64,000 nt of DNA, from NCBI RefSeq assembly GCF_910592395.1, contig NC_088308.1, positions 3,906,001 through 3,970,000 of the forward strand, in the 5' to 3' direction. This document shows positions 52,398 to 63,346 of the stretch, one piece after another. The notes beneath the pieces were generated by a model that worked only from the letters and a program-made list of their open reading frames with translations, was not told where the DNA came from and made no database searches. The first letter of the stretch is position 1. Each line of letters starts with the position of its first letter. The translations under genes were made by a program, and so were the position numbers. This stretch comes from Lineus longissimus. Lineage: Eukaryota; Nemertea; Pilidiophora; Heteronemertea; Lineidae.

Positions 52398-52792
52398 GGC
52401 CATGGGAATGATTAATCCTGTTTACCGTCTGAGAGATTTAAAAAGATGATGAGGCTTTTTTTCATTTTTCATTATTCATTATCGGTTTACCGTCTGATTT
52501 ACTGGTCAAAACACGCGATTCAGCAAGTTCCAGTAAATGGAAATCAGGTCGGTCATCAACATGAGGCATTGAAAAAATGACATTATTATGATGAAGAGCC
52601 TACCCTGCCATGTTTTTATTGTGTTTTTCAATCATTTAAGGTAAAGATGAACCACTGGAAAGATTATTTAAATAAAAAATGATGGCAACAATAAAATAAA
52701 TAGTTTTTTTTAAAAATAATGAAAATATTTCATGTTCGCTCAGAACCCATGCGGGAGGTGGACGGTAAACAGGATTAATAATTCCCATGGCC
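52398..52792. mobile_element. 395-bp MITE with TTA target duplication
   Basis: Terminal inverted repeats of about 30 bp: ggccatgggaatgattaatc at the left and its near-complement, ending ttcccatggcc, at the right. The trinucleotide TTA flanks both ends (52395-52397 and 52793-52795). A three-base TTA/TWA duplication fits PIF/Harbinger-type elements (general knowledge). No transposase is encoded. Confidence 0.7.
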
Positions 52793-53367
52793 TTAATAAC
52801 AAAAAGCTCCTTTCCTTCAGAATTACAAACTAAGTGCCAGTTCTTCTGAATAACAGCTCGCTACAATTTCTTCATGAATCCATCCTTGCTGTTACCCATA
52901 CTCACAATGATTGTGTTGCAATAGTTACTTTGGTAAATTTGCGCTCAACTAACTTGATAGCCCACGCTGGTTCATCCAGAAATGCATATCCCTCTGGGAT
53001 TTAACGGGATTGCATTGTAGCCAGCAGTGTAACAACACGGCTACAAGCCTCCTCGGAGAAAGGCTGAAGTCAACACCATGAGCTGTACTAACCCCAATCA
53101 TAACCATTTGAGAGAATAAGTCATTGAGAATGGGGAGCAAGTTTTAGGGAATAAGTAGCCTTATTCTATCTAGTATAGACGGGCACCATTCCAAGGGTCT
53201 GATACAAACATGCCTTATTCGAATCTTCCTCGGACTGGTTGCAAAGGCAGTCTCCATCCACAGGCAGTGCTGGTACACTGTCCTACAACCTTTTCACAAG
53301 ACACTTGTGGTCCCAAGAATAAAGCAGTTTAAAAATATGAACACGTCAGCATCTTAATTTCTTAGTT

Positions 53368-55884
53368 TCAATAGTCTTCTGCCCATGGATTTTCCTCAAG
53401 GAAATTGTCAATCACTTCCTTCATACATAAGTTTGGTATTAAATTTTCTTGGGTAAGGTCTGCTCTTGTCACGGGGTCAAAATGTCCAACTCTCTGGAAA
53501 TGGAAAGCAATTGTTAGAGAAGAAACCATCATGAAGAATACAATATACAAAGCCAAAGGAAGAATTAGAAATCCCTTACAGCTGGTAGCTTTAAGCAATT
53601 TCATGTAAAATCAAGTTTCTGCCCAATATATTTTATTCCAAAGCAAAATCAGTGTTCCTTAAAAGGTAGTGTCCTGCTAACAGTGGTGTTAAGCATGTGT
53701 AACACTGGGTAATTACTTGTAAATGCTCTTCTATGTCTCTCTTCTCGTATGTTATTCCACTCGGTGTTATCACAGGTTCATGTAAAAGTTCAAAACTGAT
53801 TTTTCCACACAGATAATCTGGCACGTCTCGTACCTGGAAGTACAAATAAGAAGAGATTCAAATCCAATGCTGGTTTGTGGTAAAATCCAAACAAACCAAT
53901 TACTTGAATTAGACAAAATTCATTTTTTCTCTCAAGAATCGTGAATTCAGACACAATCTGTGCACATGTTGGCAGTTCCCACACTCGTCCTCGCTTTTGA
54001 AACAGAGTCACATTACCGTATCATTATAAGCGATGAAAACTGACAAGAATTGTTGCAAAATATTCTATTTATGATTGTGAATGATGGCTTGAGGAAAACA
54101 TTTGGAACTGAGGGTCTGTCATAAGACGAAAGCCTAAATTCTAACTGAAGATTGCATGAATGTCTTCATTAGGATATGGCTTAACTGCCAAACAGAGATG
54201 ACACATACTCTTCTTCTTTCATCAACTTGAGCAAATAGATCATTTAATCCTTTCATCCGTATTTCCTGAAAGAGAAACCAAAGTAAGACTCCAATAGACA
54301 TAATATTCAAGCCTATTCTCTCTGCCAGTATTAGCATTCATTTTGTATTAGTCACTGTACAGTACACATCACGATTACACAAGGAGGATGCTCCTGGTTC
54401 TCATAAGACAGATCACACTAAAAACTGTCCTCAACTTACACTGTCTTCTTCTATGCTATCTATTTGTTCAGAAACATCCAGGTCACCAGCAACTTCTTTC
54501 ACAGCCTCAATTTGCCTGCAACACAGTGGAACACACACAATAAGAATTCCATATTGACGTTATCTATTGAAGATTTAAGACATTTTATTTTCATTGCGAA
54601 CAAAAGACACACACAACTATAGGAGAGATCATCTAGTGTACTTTGAACATGATCTATCAAACAGCATCATATGACAATACAGTGGAACCTCCCTTAAGCA
54701 GACACCTCTCTATTGAGGACACTAGTTTTGGTCCCAAATTGGTAGTTTCAATTCAATTTGACCTCTGCAATCAGGACACCTCTCTATCAAGAACAGCACT
54801 TGTCAGTTCCGAGGGTGTCCATAATAGAGAGGTTCTACAGTACCTTGTCCTGTCTTCTTTGATTAATTTATTCAGGTAAGATTGCAAAGCTATCTCCTGT
54901 TGTATTCGTTTTTCTTCTATCAAATTCCACCTTTTCTTTTTAGCCAATCGAAGTGCACCGGCAATGTCGTCCCCAAAATTTAATTTTTGATCCTTCGCAA
55001 GGTCATTGGCTGAAAGAAAGGAGATTCATGAGAGTATTTGGCAAATCTGCAATACGGATTTGAAACCAATAAAGTCAGTTATTATTAGAACTTAGGAAGT
55101 TGGGGACACTGAACAAATCCTTCCACTTTCCAGTCTAGGACTGCGAGTGGCAACTCCCAATTTGCAACTCTTGTCACAAGTCTGCAAGATCTCCGAATCA
55201 GTACAGTTGACTGGTTGAACTCACCCCTTTTAAGGCACACAATAGCCTCATCATACATCCCAACCTCCGAGAGCGCTTGGCCTTGAAAAAAGTGTCCTTT
55301 GACAGAGGTTTTGTCAATGTCTAATGCCCGGCGACAGTCCTGCACTGCCAACTCCCATTGGCGCAACTTTAAATAACACAGGGCTCGGTTTGTGAAGAAT
55401 GTGGCAATGTTTGGGTTTTTCATCTGAAAGTGAAAAGATGAAATAGTTTTATTGCTGGAATAAACATTATGGCCTGGCTATCTATCCACAACCACGCGCG
55501 GCCACACAAACGATTTATCTTAGCAAATTAAGAGGTCTACTGGGCCCTGCAGTGCGGATTGCACAACATACAACGTAGTGTATATCCCACTGACAGAGCT
55601 CGAGGAAAATAGAGAAAATTGCGTAATGTTATGTAATGTTATGTAACGTCGTGTACATGCATGCATGCAATAACAGTCCATGCACAGACAGTTGTGAACA
55701 CTGACTGAGTGATGACACTTACTATGGCTTTGCTGTAGCAATTGACAGCGTCATTATATTTTCGAATGGCAAAAAACCGATTGCCCTGGTCTTTGAGCTC
55801 AACTGCACTCGTGGCCATGGCCGGTTTTCCGTTGGGAGGGGGATGTTTGGAGGCAAATTTCTGCGAAAATCTGTCAACTGGCAT
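53368..55884 (-). CDS. STUB1: E3 ubiquitin ligase CHIP
   Basis: CHIP binds the C-termini of Hsp70/Hsp90 through TPRs and ubiquitinates their clients with its U-box. Exons, 5' to 3': 55723-55884, 55225-55423, 54844-55009, 54440-54515, 54209-54265, 53717-53833 and 53368-53493; 903 bp, 300 residues (human 303). Recognised parts: TPR domain ([34 protein letters not shown]), the helical linker ([19 protein letters not shown]), and the U-box ([20 protein letters not shown], then [11 protein letters not shown] and [17 protein letters not shown]) ending EDY like vertebrate CHIP. I chose ATG 55884 ([10 protein letters not shown]), since it gives an N-terminus of usual length; ATG 55818 has a good Kozak context (GCCATGG) and is an alternative. 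The donor of exon 3 (GTACTG at 54843) falls on a MITE end. Confidence 0.95.
54678..54842. mobile_element. Tc1/mariner-type MITE in STUB1 intron 3
   Basis: The element runs from cagtggaacctcc (54680) to gaggttctacag→54840... ctg on the other strand, with TA on each side (54678-54679 and 54841-54842). The ends cagtggaacctc and, inverted, ctgtagaacctc match at 10 of 12 bases. Internal blocks (cacctctctat, ggacac) also repeat in inverted order. It directly abuts STUB1 exon 3. Confidence 0.7.
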
Positions 55885-56296
55885 TGCTGACCACCATCTT
55901 GTTTTCAAGAATAGTTCAACATATTGCCACTACGTGGCCAAGAATCGATTGGTGAGACATCTCTGTGCTGCTCTACGAACTAAACGTCTTATGCGAGGAC
56001 AAGATTGTTCCCAAGTTGAGTACCGAAACAACCACAATATTTATTAAACTCAAATACAACTACCAGCTTGCCCTTTGACCAACAGGCTCGCCCCAGCCCG
56101 CTAAAACGTGCATGTAGCCTATTGAAGAGGGCAAACGCTCGGGGTAAATAGAGAGATTCTGCTATCCCGTTTCCGAGACTTGCTGTGAAGTCGGCCAGGA
56201 GCCCCGTGGGATTTATGTTACAAGGAGGGTAATGTGGGTGCCTATTCGTGTCTTTTATGTCCTGTAGTAGAATGGCTTGAATAGTTTATCGTATAG
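55885..56296. other. STUB1 promoter side spacer
   Basis: Short spacer between the STUB1 start codon and the orphan receptor exon. I see no coding frame, no TATA box and no repeat that I can name. Confidence 0.35.
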
Positions 56297-56547
56297 GATG
56301 ATGATGAACCCGGTAACGCCACTGAAGTACTGTTGCTCGAAAAAATCTCCGGAAAGATATGGAAAAAATCTCCGGGGAGATTAAGGCGATGAATGAGAGA
56401 AGCAATACGCATGATGATGATGTTGTCATAACTGAATGGAAAGAAGCTGCAGTTATTGCAGATCGGTTCCTGATGCTGGTTTATCTTTCAGTTAATTTTA
56501 TCTCCACTATGGTCTTCTTGTTGGCTCTTCGATGGCCATCACTATAA
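56297..56547 (+). pseudogene. Orphan, frameshifted last exon of a nicotinic acetylcholine receptor subunit
   Basis: From 56297, after a possible acceptor (cgtatag), the frame reads DDDEPGNATEVLLLEKISG, then breaks; from 56359 another frame continues EKISGEIKAMNE..., VITEWKEAAVIADRF and a hydrophobic TM4 segment, to a stop at 56545-56547. EWK-x(5-8)-DRF before the last membrane helix is the hallmark of nicotinic receptor subunits. The two frames overlap in a duplicated stretch: gaaaaaatctccgg occurs at 56339 and 56362, a 23-bp tandem duplication that shifts the frame. No other receptor exons (Cys-loop, TM1-3) were found on this strand, since STUB1 and a repeat-rich spacer lie upstream. It is best read as a decayed gene fragment; a distant 5' part with alternative splicing is less likely. 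Confidence 0.75.
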
Positions 56548-56992
56548 ATATGACAACAACCCAAAAGTACGTGAAACTCGATCGCGCAATCCCTGTTTTG
56601 ATCATGATCGCTGCCGCGAATACGAGACGCTCCATTGCAATCTAGGTATGTTTTAGAATGTTGCTAAGCCACCACATGACAAACAGCCGATAAAATATGT
56701 TTTCAACATATTTATTAACATCTAATTATGTACAATTCTTAGAATTTATCAAGAATATTCATCGTTCGTGAACCTGTATTGTTTAAGAGTCAAAAACCGA
56801 AACTGCGTCCAAGCTATTTCGGCGCTGGGACAGTGATGGTTGATTACTGTACATGCATTACTTGGGCACACGTTCTGCACATCAGGTTCGCGGAGATTTG
56901 AATTGGGTCAACTGGAAGTGGTGACATCTGACGTTTTCAGATCTAACTTTATCTCGCCGGACTACGGCATGGGTTTGTCATGTGCTCTCCAT

Positions 56993-58471
56993 TTAATATG
57001 ATGGGGGTGGATATGCAGGATCATTTTGTTGTGGTGGATAAGGTGGTGGTGGATAAATGGGTGGTGGAGCATAGGCCGCCGGTGGTGGGGGGCCGGCTGG
57101 AGCGAATGCATTGTACGGAGGCGGTGGGTCGGCAGGCGTTGGTTTCGTGTTCTGGAAAAAAACGGAAAAAATCTAGATTCTAGTTTGATTCATATAGCGG
57201 TTAACCAAAACGAGAACATTTTGTTTGGTTGCGAAACTAAAAAACACACACAGAAATAAAAACAGATTTTGAATCCAAGTAGCAGTTCGTGCAGCAGAGC
57301 CCGAACAGCTACATATCTGATCGAGCTTACCTGAGTTACGACAGGCTGTACTTGATTCGTTCGTCGAGCAGGTTCTGTCATCTCTGATGCTGTGGCATCC
57401 GCTTCAGGGGCAGGACAACCACATTTCCCGTGAGCCTTACAGCAACACGAAAGGCCAATAGTCAAGAAAATGATGGAAACGGCGAACAATGAGGGACCGA
57501 TGTATAAATAGTGGCTGAAATGTGATAAATATCATGTGAAACTGTGTGTTTGGAGTGAATATATAAAAAAAGTTTTTGGTCCCATGGCCGAATTTCTGTC
57601 CAAAAAAACTAGTTTCTTTTGAAGTAACGTAACCCACTATAGGTTTGTTTAAAAAAATGACTTTCAAATAAACTTAGTTACATGGAACTCGGTTTGTTAA
57701 AATAAAGTTTCTTTTCCATTTAAGGGAAACCAAAGCTGGTTTCTTTTGAAACAAACCAGGTATTTGGCAGTTGGAAACTGTTGCCAGCCATAGTCCCCGT
57801 ATCCTTGAATAGGGGAACAATAAACAAAACACTGAAATACGGGGAACACAGACAGATGTATAACACCGGAAATCGGAGTCTTTCAGGTCGGAGTCCTGCA
57901 TTAGACACTGTGTACATTGCTATTCATATGTTTTGGTTAAATAGTACCCCAGGGCCAAACAATCCTCACCAAATTTTATATGTGTTAAGAAGAATCCTTT
58001 ACCAATATCATAATATGATTTTACAACATGCCAATACCAAATGCCTGAGAAAAACTTATTTCTGTACAGCATATCCGTCAAATCGTCACTCGCGCATTGA
58101 TATGGCCCTATCAAAATACGAGTTCTAAACTGACCAGTGACCTGTGATGATTGAGAATAATTGAGAATTTATTCCACTTTGATCCATACCAGCCATGTAT
58201 TTACCACAACTTGGCATTTTAATAAGCTCTATGTGACTGTCTCTGCCCTTCAATAAGACTCTGGTTTGTGTGGCCAATGAACCTACTGGATAATCGATTC
58301 TGTTGTCAGGGAAAGCGCTCCAAATGTGGTCAAAGCGATGGCGGGAATCAAGAGGAAGACCCCTATAACAATATATCGAATGGCTTGAGCCCTCGCGCCT
58401 GCTCTGAATCCAGCCCACCTCCTGCGTTGAAATCCGCGGTTGCGTTGCCGATTGTTGTGGTGACGCATCAT
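56993..58471 (-). CDS. Two-transmembrane protein with PPxY tail (copy 1)
   Basis: Three exons: 58287-58471, 57331-57514 and 56993-57151; 528 bp, 175 residues; intron phases 2 and 0. Order: a basic N-terminus (RQRNRGFQRRRW), TM1 (IRYIVIGVFLLIPAIALTTF), a short loop, TM2 (LFAVSIIFLTIGLSCCC) followed by a Cys-rich stretch (CKAHGKCGCPAPE), then a proline-rich tail with DPPPPYNAF, PPPPYPPQQ and AYPPPSY. PPxY motifs bind WW domains, for example in Nedd4-type ubiquitin ligases (established), so a role as a membrane adaptor is an inference. A splice acceptor (tctccag) precedes the two start ATGs, so a 5' untranslated exon probably exists. Its closest relative in the window is the divergent gene at 60596-61707. 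I do not recognise a named family. Confidence 0.75.
57785..57875. repeat. Weak relative of the ccggtgtaa MITE
   Basis: The segment ggggaacacagacagatgta and then taacaccgg resembles the right end of the MITE at 26839-27019 (ggggaacaaccacagatgtt, acaccgg). The left side is not clear. It lies in the intron of the two-TM gene. Confidence 0.3.
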
Positions 58472-60595
58472 GGAATGCCTGGAGAACAAGAAAGCTTTAA
58501 AGATATAAAGTTTATTTTCACATAGTCAATAAACCGAAATTGACGCAGTCATGGCAAATGATTCCACTAGATATTTCGTCAGCAGTTCTATGGTTGACCG
58601 TAAGGTGTTCATCGTGGACTTTCCGCCCACTTTTCTAAGGACTCAAGGATGGTAAAAACAACGCCAAGGCATTAATTTTTACTGATTGTCTGGTGGTAAT
58701 GAAATGTTGATCTAGAACAATTTCGCAATCTGATGAATACTCATTTTCCCATCAGCTTTATCAAAGTATTTTTGACTAACTGGATAGGGACTACAAAATC
58801 GAGAAAAGAAGAAAAGCAGCCGGGACCCGGTTTATAAAAAAGTCAACATTTTCCCTAGATACGTTAAGTTTCTTAGCATGGTCTTTCAGTTAATTTCATG
58901 TAATAGTGTCTTGAACAGCCCAGTTGACATACTACAGACATCTCGGACGCTGGTATGAGCTGACCAATGAAAACAATTTGGCCCTTTTGCTCATAAGAGA
59001 GCGTAGCCAAGACATGGTGTGACATTAGTCCCAAAATCCAGACTTCCAGCATTGAGAAAAAAAGTGGGATGGGGTTTCTGTTCGGAGATCCTATCATTCT
59101 TAATGTATCAGTGTCGTTAGAAATATCTTCATTGGGACCAAATCTTGGTTGGCTGACAGTTTTGGAGAAACTTTTTTCTCTGACGAAATCAACAGTTAGC
59201 TTACTTATAAGGGCCTACCTGCCTGATCTGATCTCCTATCCGATGCCCAGGTCACGAGGGAACGGTTCTGCCTGTCACAAATTCATCCAATGTTGGACGT
59301 CATCTAATAAATATTTACGATACGAGTATATGTGTATAGGCCTACCTTAACAAAAGCGATAGTCGTCATAAAGTATGTTATATATTTGGAATGACAACGC
59401 TATTTCTCATTCTTTAACGATATACTGTATTTATGTACATGTATATCAAATGATATAGACGTCACAAAAGAATTCACCTTTATGAAAATAGGTCGTGTAC
59501 TGAAAACTAATTTACTGACGACAACAAAATAAATTTATGCCCTTTCTCCTTGAACAGTTTTCAAATCATATCGCTGTTTGTAACGGTTGAATGGTCGATT
59601 CCTTAAAAAAGGCCTTTCAAGTCGTTCAAAAATTTGAAAATTAATCTTGAATTTGAAAATTTCATTTGAAAATTTCTAGTTGTGTTACTACCAAATACTG
59701 ACTATCGAATTCCACGATGTCGTCATGAAGACTTATATGCAAAAACGTACCTTATACCAAGTTCAGCAAATTCACGGTTCATGATAACTACGCTGTTTAT
59801 TTCTGTTTACCTGTGGTACAAACAAACACAATGATCACGAACGGAGTATTCCTTTAACAGACTGGTATGAATGTTGGCCTTTTGTTATTTCAATTGCTTA
59901 ACACTCTACAGTATAATCTATATACAATTCTAACGGTCACTATCTTGAAGAATATCGTCAGACCTGGTAAAACCCAACTGTACATAGGCCTAAAGCATAC
60001 TCTAGTCCTATCAGAAAAGATTCCATGCCCTACAAAATCTGGGAAGACGTTTCATTCGACAAAGCTGGAAAAAGCTTCTTCTGAAAAATGACCTAGGCAG
60101 GTAGGTGATCTATAAAAAACAACTATCCCTTTAGCATCTTGGGGCATGTACGTGCCCTGAATTCAACAAGCCGTACCTCACAAAAGTAGCCGTGGCCAAT
60201 GGTATACAGTTGTACGTTGAGGAAGGACGTTGACGATGTTATTTGATGTTTGGGTAGCAAGTCAAGACCATAATGCCGCCGATGGATTAAATATTTCGAT
60301 ATATCTCGGCCAGGAAAATGCCATCCTCAATAAGGTTTTTGTCTTATTGAGGTTGGACATAGTGAAATTGATTAGGAGGACCTATATAACTAAAAATCAG
60401 CTATAGGCCAATGAACTCTTTCCTGTCATATAACAAGTGTATACGATTATCCCAGTTTGCAATTGAATACCTGAGGAAGTATATCGGAACCTTGAAACTA
60501 CTGGATCAAGTGTGTAATCTGATGAAACTTCATGAATGGTTTGTAAAGACACTTTTCTCAAATATGCTTTGATTTTCAATCTTTTATAAGAAGAC
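58472..60595. other. Divergent spacer between the two-TM genes
   Basis: A 2.1-kb stretch between two divergent related genes. No coding exon is recognised. It is AT-rich near 59370-59700, with no clear TATA box or repeat family. It should hold both promoters and a 5' untranslated exon for copy 1. Confidence 0.4.
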
Positions 60596-61707
60596 ATGGT
60601 CTCTACAGATGAAGCAGAATACAAATGCACAGCTCCACAAAAGCGGGCAATTCTCCTCGTCATCGTCGCTCTGGTGCTCTTCCTGCCTGGTGCCGGGCTG
60701 CTCACCGGATACTCATCCGCGAATTCAACAAGGTAAGCAATGGGTAATCCACCGAGAACACAAACTCTTCCATCCGAAGGCAGCCGAAACTTTGTAGCTG
60801 ATAATACTTAATGAAGAGATAATGATATAACTGCCATTTTCTGTCGGGATTTATGCGGAAGAGGCACCAAACTTACCCTGATCGTCTGCTAAGTACGACC
60901 AAAGACAATAAAATGTAGGCCTATATCCGAAGAACCGGTCGGTGGTACTTTTCCTTTGATCCCTTAGCATTTGAAGCCCTTTATCTGGTTATATTTACAA
61001 AAGAAGCTGACTGTGGGCATATTCAAATGTATTTCATCTGAAACAGTCGGAAGTGTCTAACTTAGTGTCGTGGCGGAATCGGGCTCGGCATAAGCGACGC
61101 GAATGAGCGATTTGAAACGAAGACAAATTTCCCCAACCATCGTAGGCTCATTAGCCTCCATTGCCATTTTCTCGTGAAATGGACTATATATCAGAATTTC
61201 TGTACTTACTTCACTGTAGCGTCTACGTCATCATTGGGTCCATCCTGCTGGCTCTAGCGCTTGCCTGTCTTCTCGCGGGGATAATCATGTGCTGTATGAT
61301 GTATCAGAAATGTGACACTGATATGTCACGTGCAAATATGGTGGAGATGACCGAGCGAAATATGGTAAGTATCTTGAATTTCTTTTAGTTAAAAATGGCA
61401 AAACGCATTAACACATTAACAGGTCGAAGTGAAGTTGACGTATATTCATATTTCTTATCATTTATACTTATTTCATATTACATTTCGGCAATATTTATTT
61501 TTATGTACATGTATTATATTTCTCATTATTTCAAAAATCTACCCCTCCAAGGTGCCAGCTACTTCTGAGCCAAGATCGATGAATTCAGTCCACCAAGAAG
61601 GGAGTAGGCCTAAGGGGCACGCAGAGACTTCGTTAACGGGAGTCGTGCCCGGGGAAGTGCTTCCTCTACCGACATACCCGCCTGCAAGAGACCTTCCACC
61701 TCCTTGA
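60596..61707 (+). CDS. Two-transmembrane protein with LPxY tail (copy 2)
   Basis: Three exons: 60596-60732, 61220-61364 and 61552-61707; 438 bp, 145 residues; intron phases 2 and 0, the same as in copy 1. Order: a short N-terminus (MVSTDEAEYKCTAPQKR), TM1 (AILLVIVALVLFLPGAGLLT), a short loop with a potential N-glycosylation site (NST), TM2 (YVIIGSILLALALACLLAG) followed by MCCMMYQKC, and a tail with VLPLPTYPPARDLPPP. LPxY is a WW-binding variant. TM1 shares the pattern with a Phe/Leu-(I/L)-P centre, and TM2 the Y-x-x-I-G start and C-C end, with copy 1. The start is the first ATG of the exon. The function is unknown; an adaptor role is inferred from the tail. Confidence 0.75.
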
Positions 61708-62313
61708 TGGGTTCCAAGTGTGCGGAAAAGCACCATCTCGATTGATCAAGTCAGAGTGACTCGAGACTAGTTCTCTACTAAGGATATCAAAACAGTATTA
61801 CTCCGCAGAGTTTATCAATAGTAATAATCAAGTTCTCGGTGGGCAGATAAATTGGACTTGGAAAGATAAACCTTGACAAGCCATTTAAAGAAATGGACAG
61901 CTCATAGATGTTTGGGAATTCATTAGAAGCACTCCCGAGTGTGCAAAACGCCGTACAGGCTAAACTATTACAATGAGAGATCGATAGATCATGGAAATGA
62001 ATCCCATGTTCGCGCACTGTCCGTGTAAATGTTTAAGTAAAGCAATGAATTGAAGATACATGTATTCGATAGATGGTGTGTGTATATAATGTCAAAAATT
62101 AATTTATATAATGTATATATACGCACGTTGCAGTTATTTTCCTAATAAACCAGTGCATAATGCATGTATCTGGAGAGCCTGTACTTCATGAGACAAACTG
62201 ATCCGTTACCGGGCCGGGTAGCTGAAGGTTAAATGAAAAAAAAGTGAGTGATTTTTATCTTTTGATGCCACAACTCGAAAACAAATTCGAACCTGTCAGG
62301 CAACAGAAAATGT
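61708..62313. other. Spacer between the two-TM gene and the tRNA gene
   Basis: This holds the 3' UTR of the + strand gene and AT-rich sequence near 62080-62130. A candidate poly(A) signal for it is aataaa near 62143. No other gene is seen. Confidence 0.35.
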
Positions 62314-62385
62314 TAGCAGAGCGTAGTTTCGATCTACGGACCTCTGGGTTATGGGCCCAGCACGCTTCCACTGCGCCACTCTGCT
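62314..62385 (-). tRNA. tRNA-iMet: Initiator tRNA-Met (CAT)
   Basis: Seventy-two bases fold as a tRNA on the - strand. The acceptor arms are AGCAGAG and CTCTGCT, with the A1:U72 pair typical of eukaryotic initiator tRNAs. The D-arm and B-type promoter regions are normal. The anticodon arm reads GGGCCCATAACCC, with three G:C pairs next to a CAT anticodon. The T-loop reads ATCGAAA instead of TTCxAAx, the initiator signature. The T-stem differs slightly from the vertebrate gene. A TTTT terminator follows within 10 bp (62307-62310 on the + strand). There is no intron and no encoded CCA, as expected. Confidence 0.95.
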
Positions 62386-63346
62386 GTCATATTCAATGCA
62401 TTCAATCATAGAATATCATATCGAAAGATCGATTCGCCTGCACCAACCCGTGACAAACCGACCCAGTTTGATAATGTCCGCCAACGAACAATTCTCATTA
62501 CAACAGAAGGTAAAGCCTATAACTGTTTTCTATATGCGGTTCTCATACTACATTGCATGCACTCCATCTGGCAATGAAGTTAAGCACCGATCTGCCCGAG
62601 TTTAAAATCACGAAGATATCGTTCCAGCTTGCCGTTCCACGCAATGACAAAGTGTCGAGAGGCCATGAGTGATATTGGCCTTGACCCGTTGGCTCACAAA
62701 ACACATAAGAAACAACACATATAATGATGCATTAAAATCAAATATTATTATGATCTGAAAATAAATTACAAAGATGCCATTGGCATCGTAGCTTCCTCCT
62801 CCTGACTTTAAATGAATTCATTATCATTAACGAAACATTTCCCTAGAAACTGCTCTAGATGACTTTATTCACAGCACATAATACAAGTATTACCAATCTT
62901 CATCACCAAGCCTTACCTCCAATGATAGCACTAGTGGGAATTCGGATACGATTACGTGAGATAATTACTACTTCGCATTTATCATATTATTGCTGCATTG
63001 GGCATTTAAAAATTAAAAAGTTGGTGAGGATCCAAAACTACCAAAACCGGCACAGTGACTACAAAACATGCCTTTACAACGAAAGTAGAGTGATAGTGAC
63101 AATACATGTACATCGCCACATGCATGATCACTGCACGCCGCACTGACGTGTTGTTTTTCACGAAAAAGTTTATAAATTTCCTACTCCAATTGAGGATTTA
63201 ACTGTGTCGTTCGAATTCTTTGGTCACCACGATGTCTATAACACTGTAAGAGAATAAGATAAGTCTATTTGTCAATAGTTATTATAAGTTGATGTCATAA
63301 CGCATCCATCACAACACAGCGTATGCTACGTTCTTTTTCCGCTTCT
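62386..63346. other. Spacer between the tRNA gene and the astacin-like gene
   Basis: I see no coding exon. The sequence is AT-rich and should contain the 3' UTR of the - strand astacin-like gene. No repeat family is recognised. Confidence 0.35.

Larger units (their letters stand above)
49599..53367. other. Repeat-rich spacer with the STUB1 3' UTR
   Basis: No gene is supported. The stretch contains inverted aacttggcgtta blocks (49868-49917), a degenerate tandem repeat (about 50640-51075), a 120-bp palindrome (51079-51198) and a 395-bp MITE (52398-52792). TTTATT signals for the - strand STUB1 transcript occur near 51522, 51780, 51860 and 52614, so its 3' UTR may be 0.8-1.9 kb. Confidence 0.4.

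Noticed and set aside
56359-56547. Small membrane protein of 62 residues
   Set aside because: The sequence is the pre-TM4 and TM4 region of a nicotinic receptor, continued upstream in another frame; it is an exon remnant, not an independent small gene.
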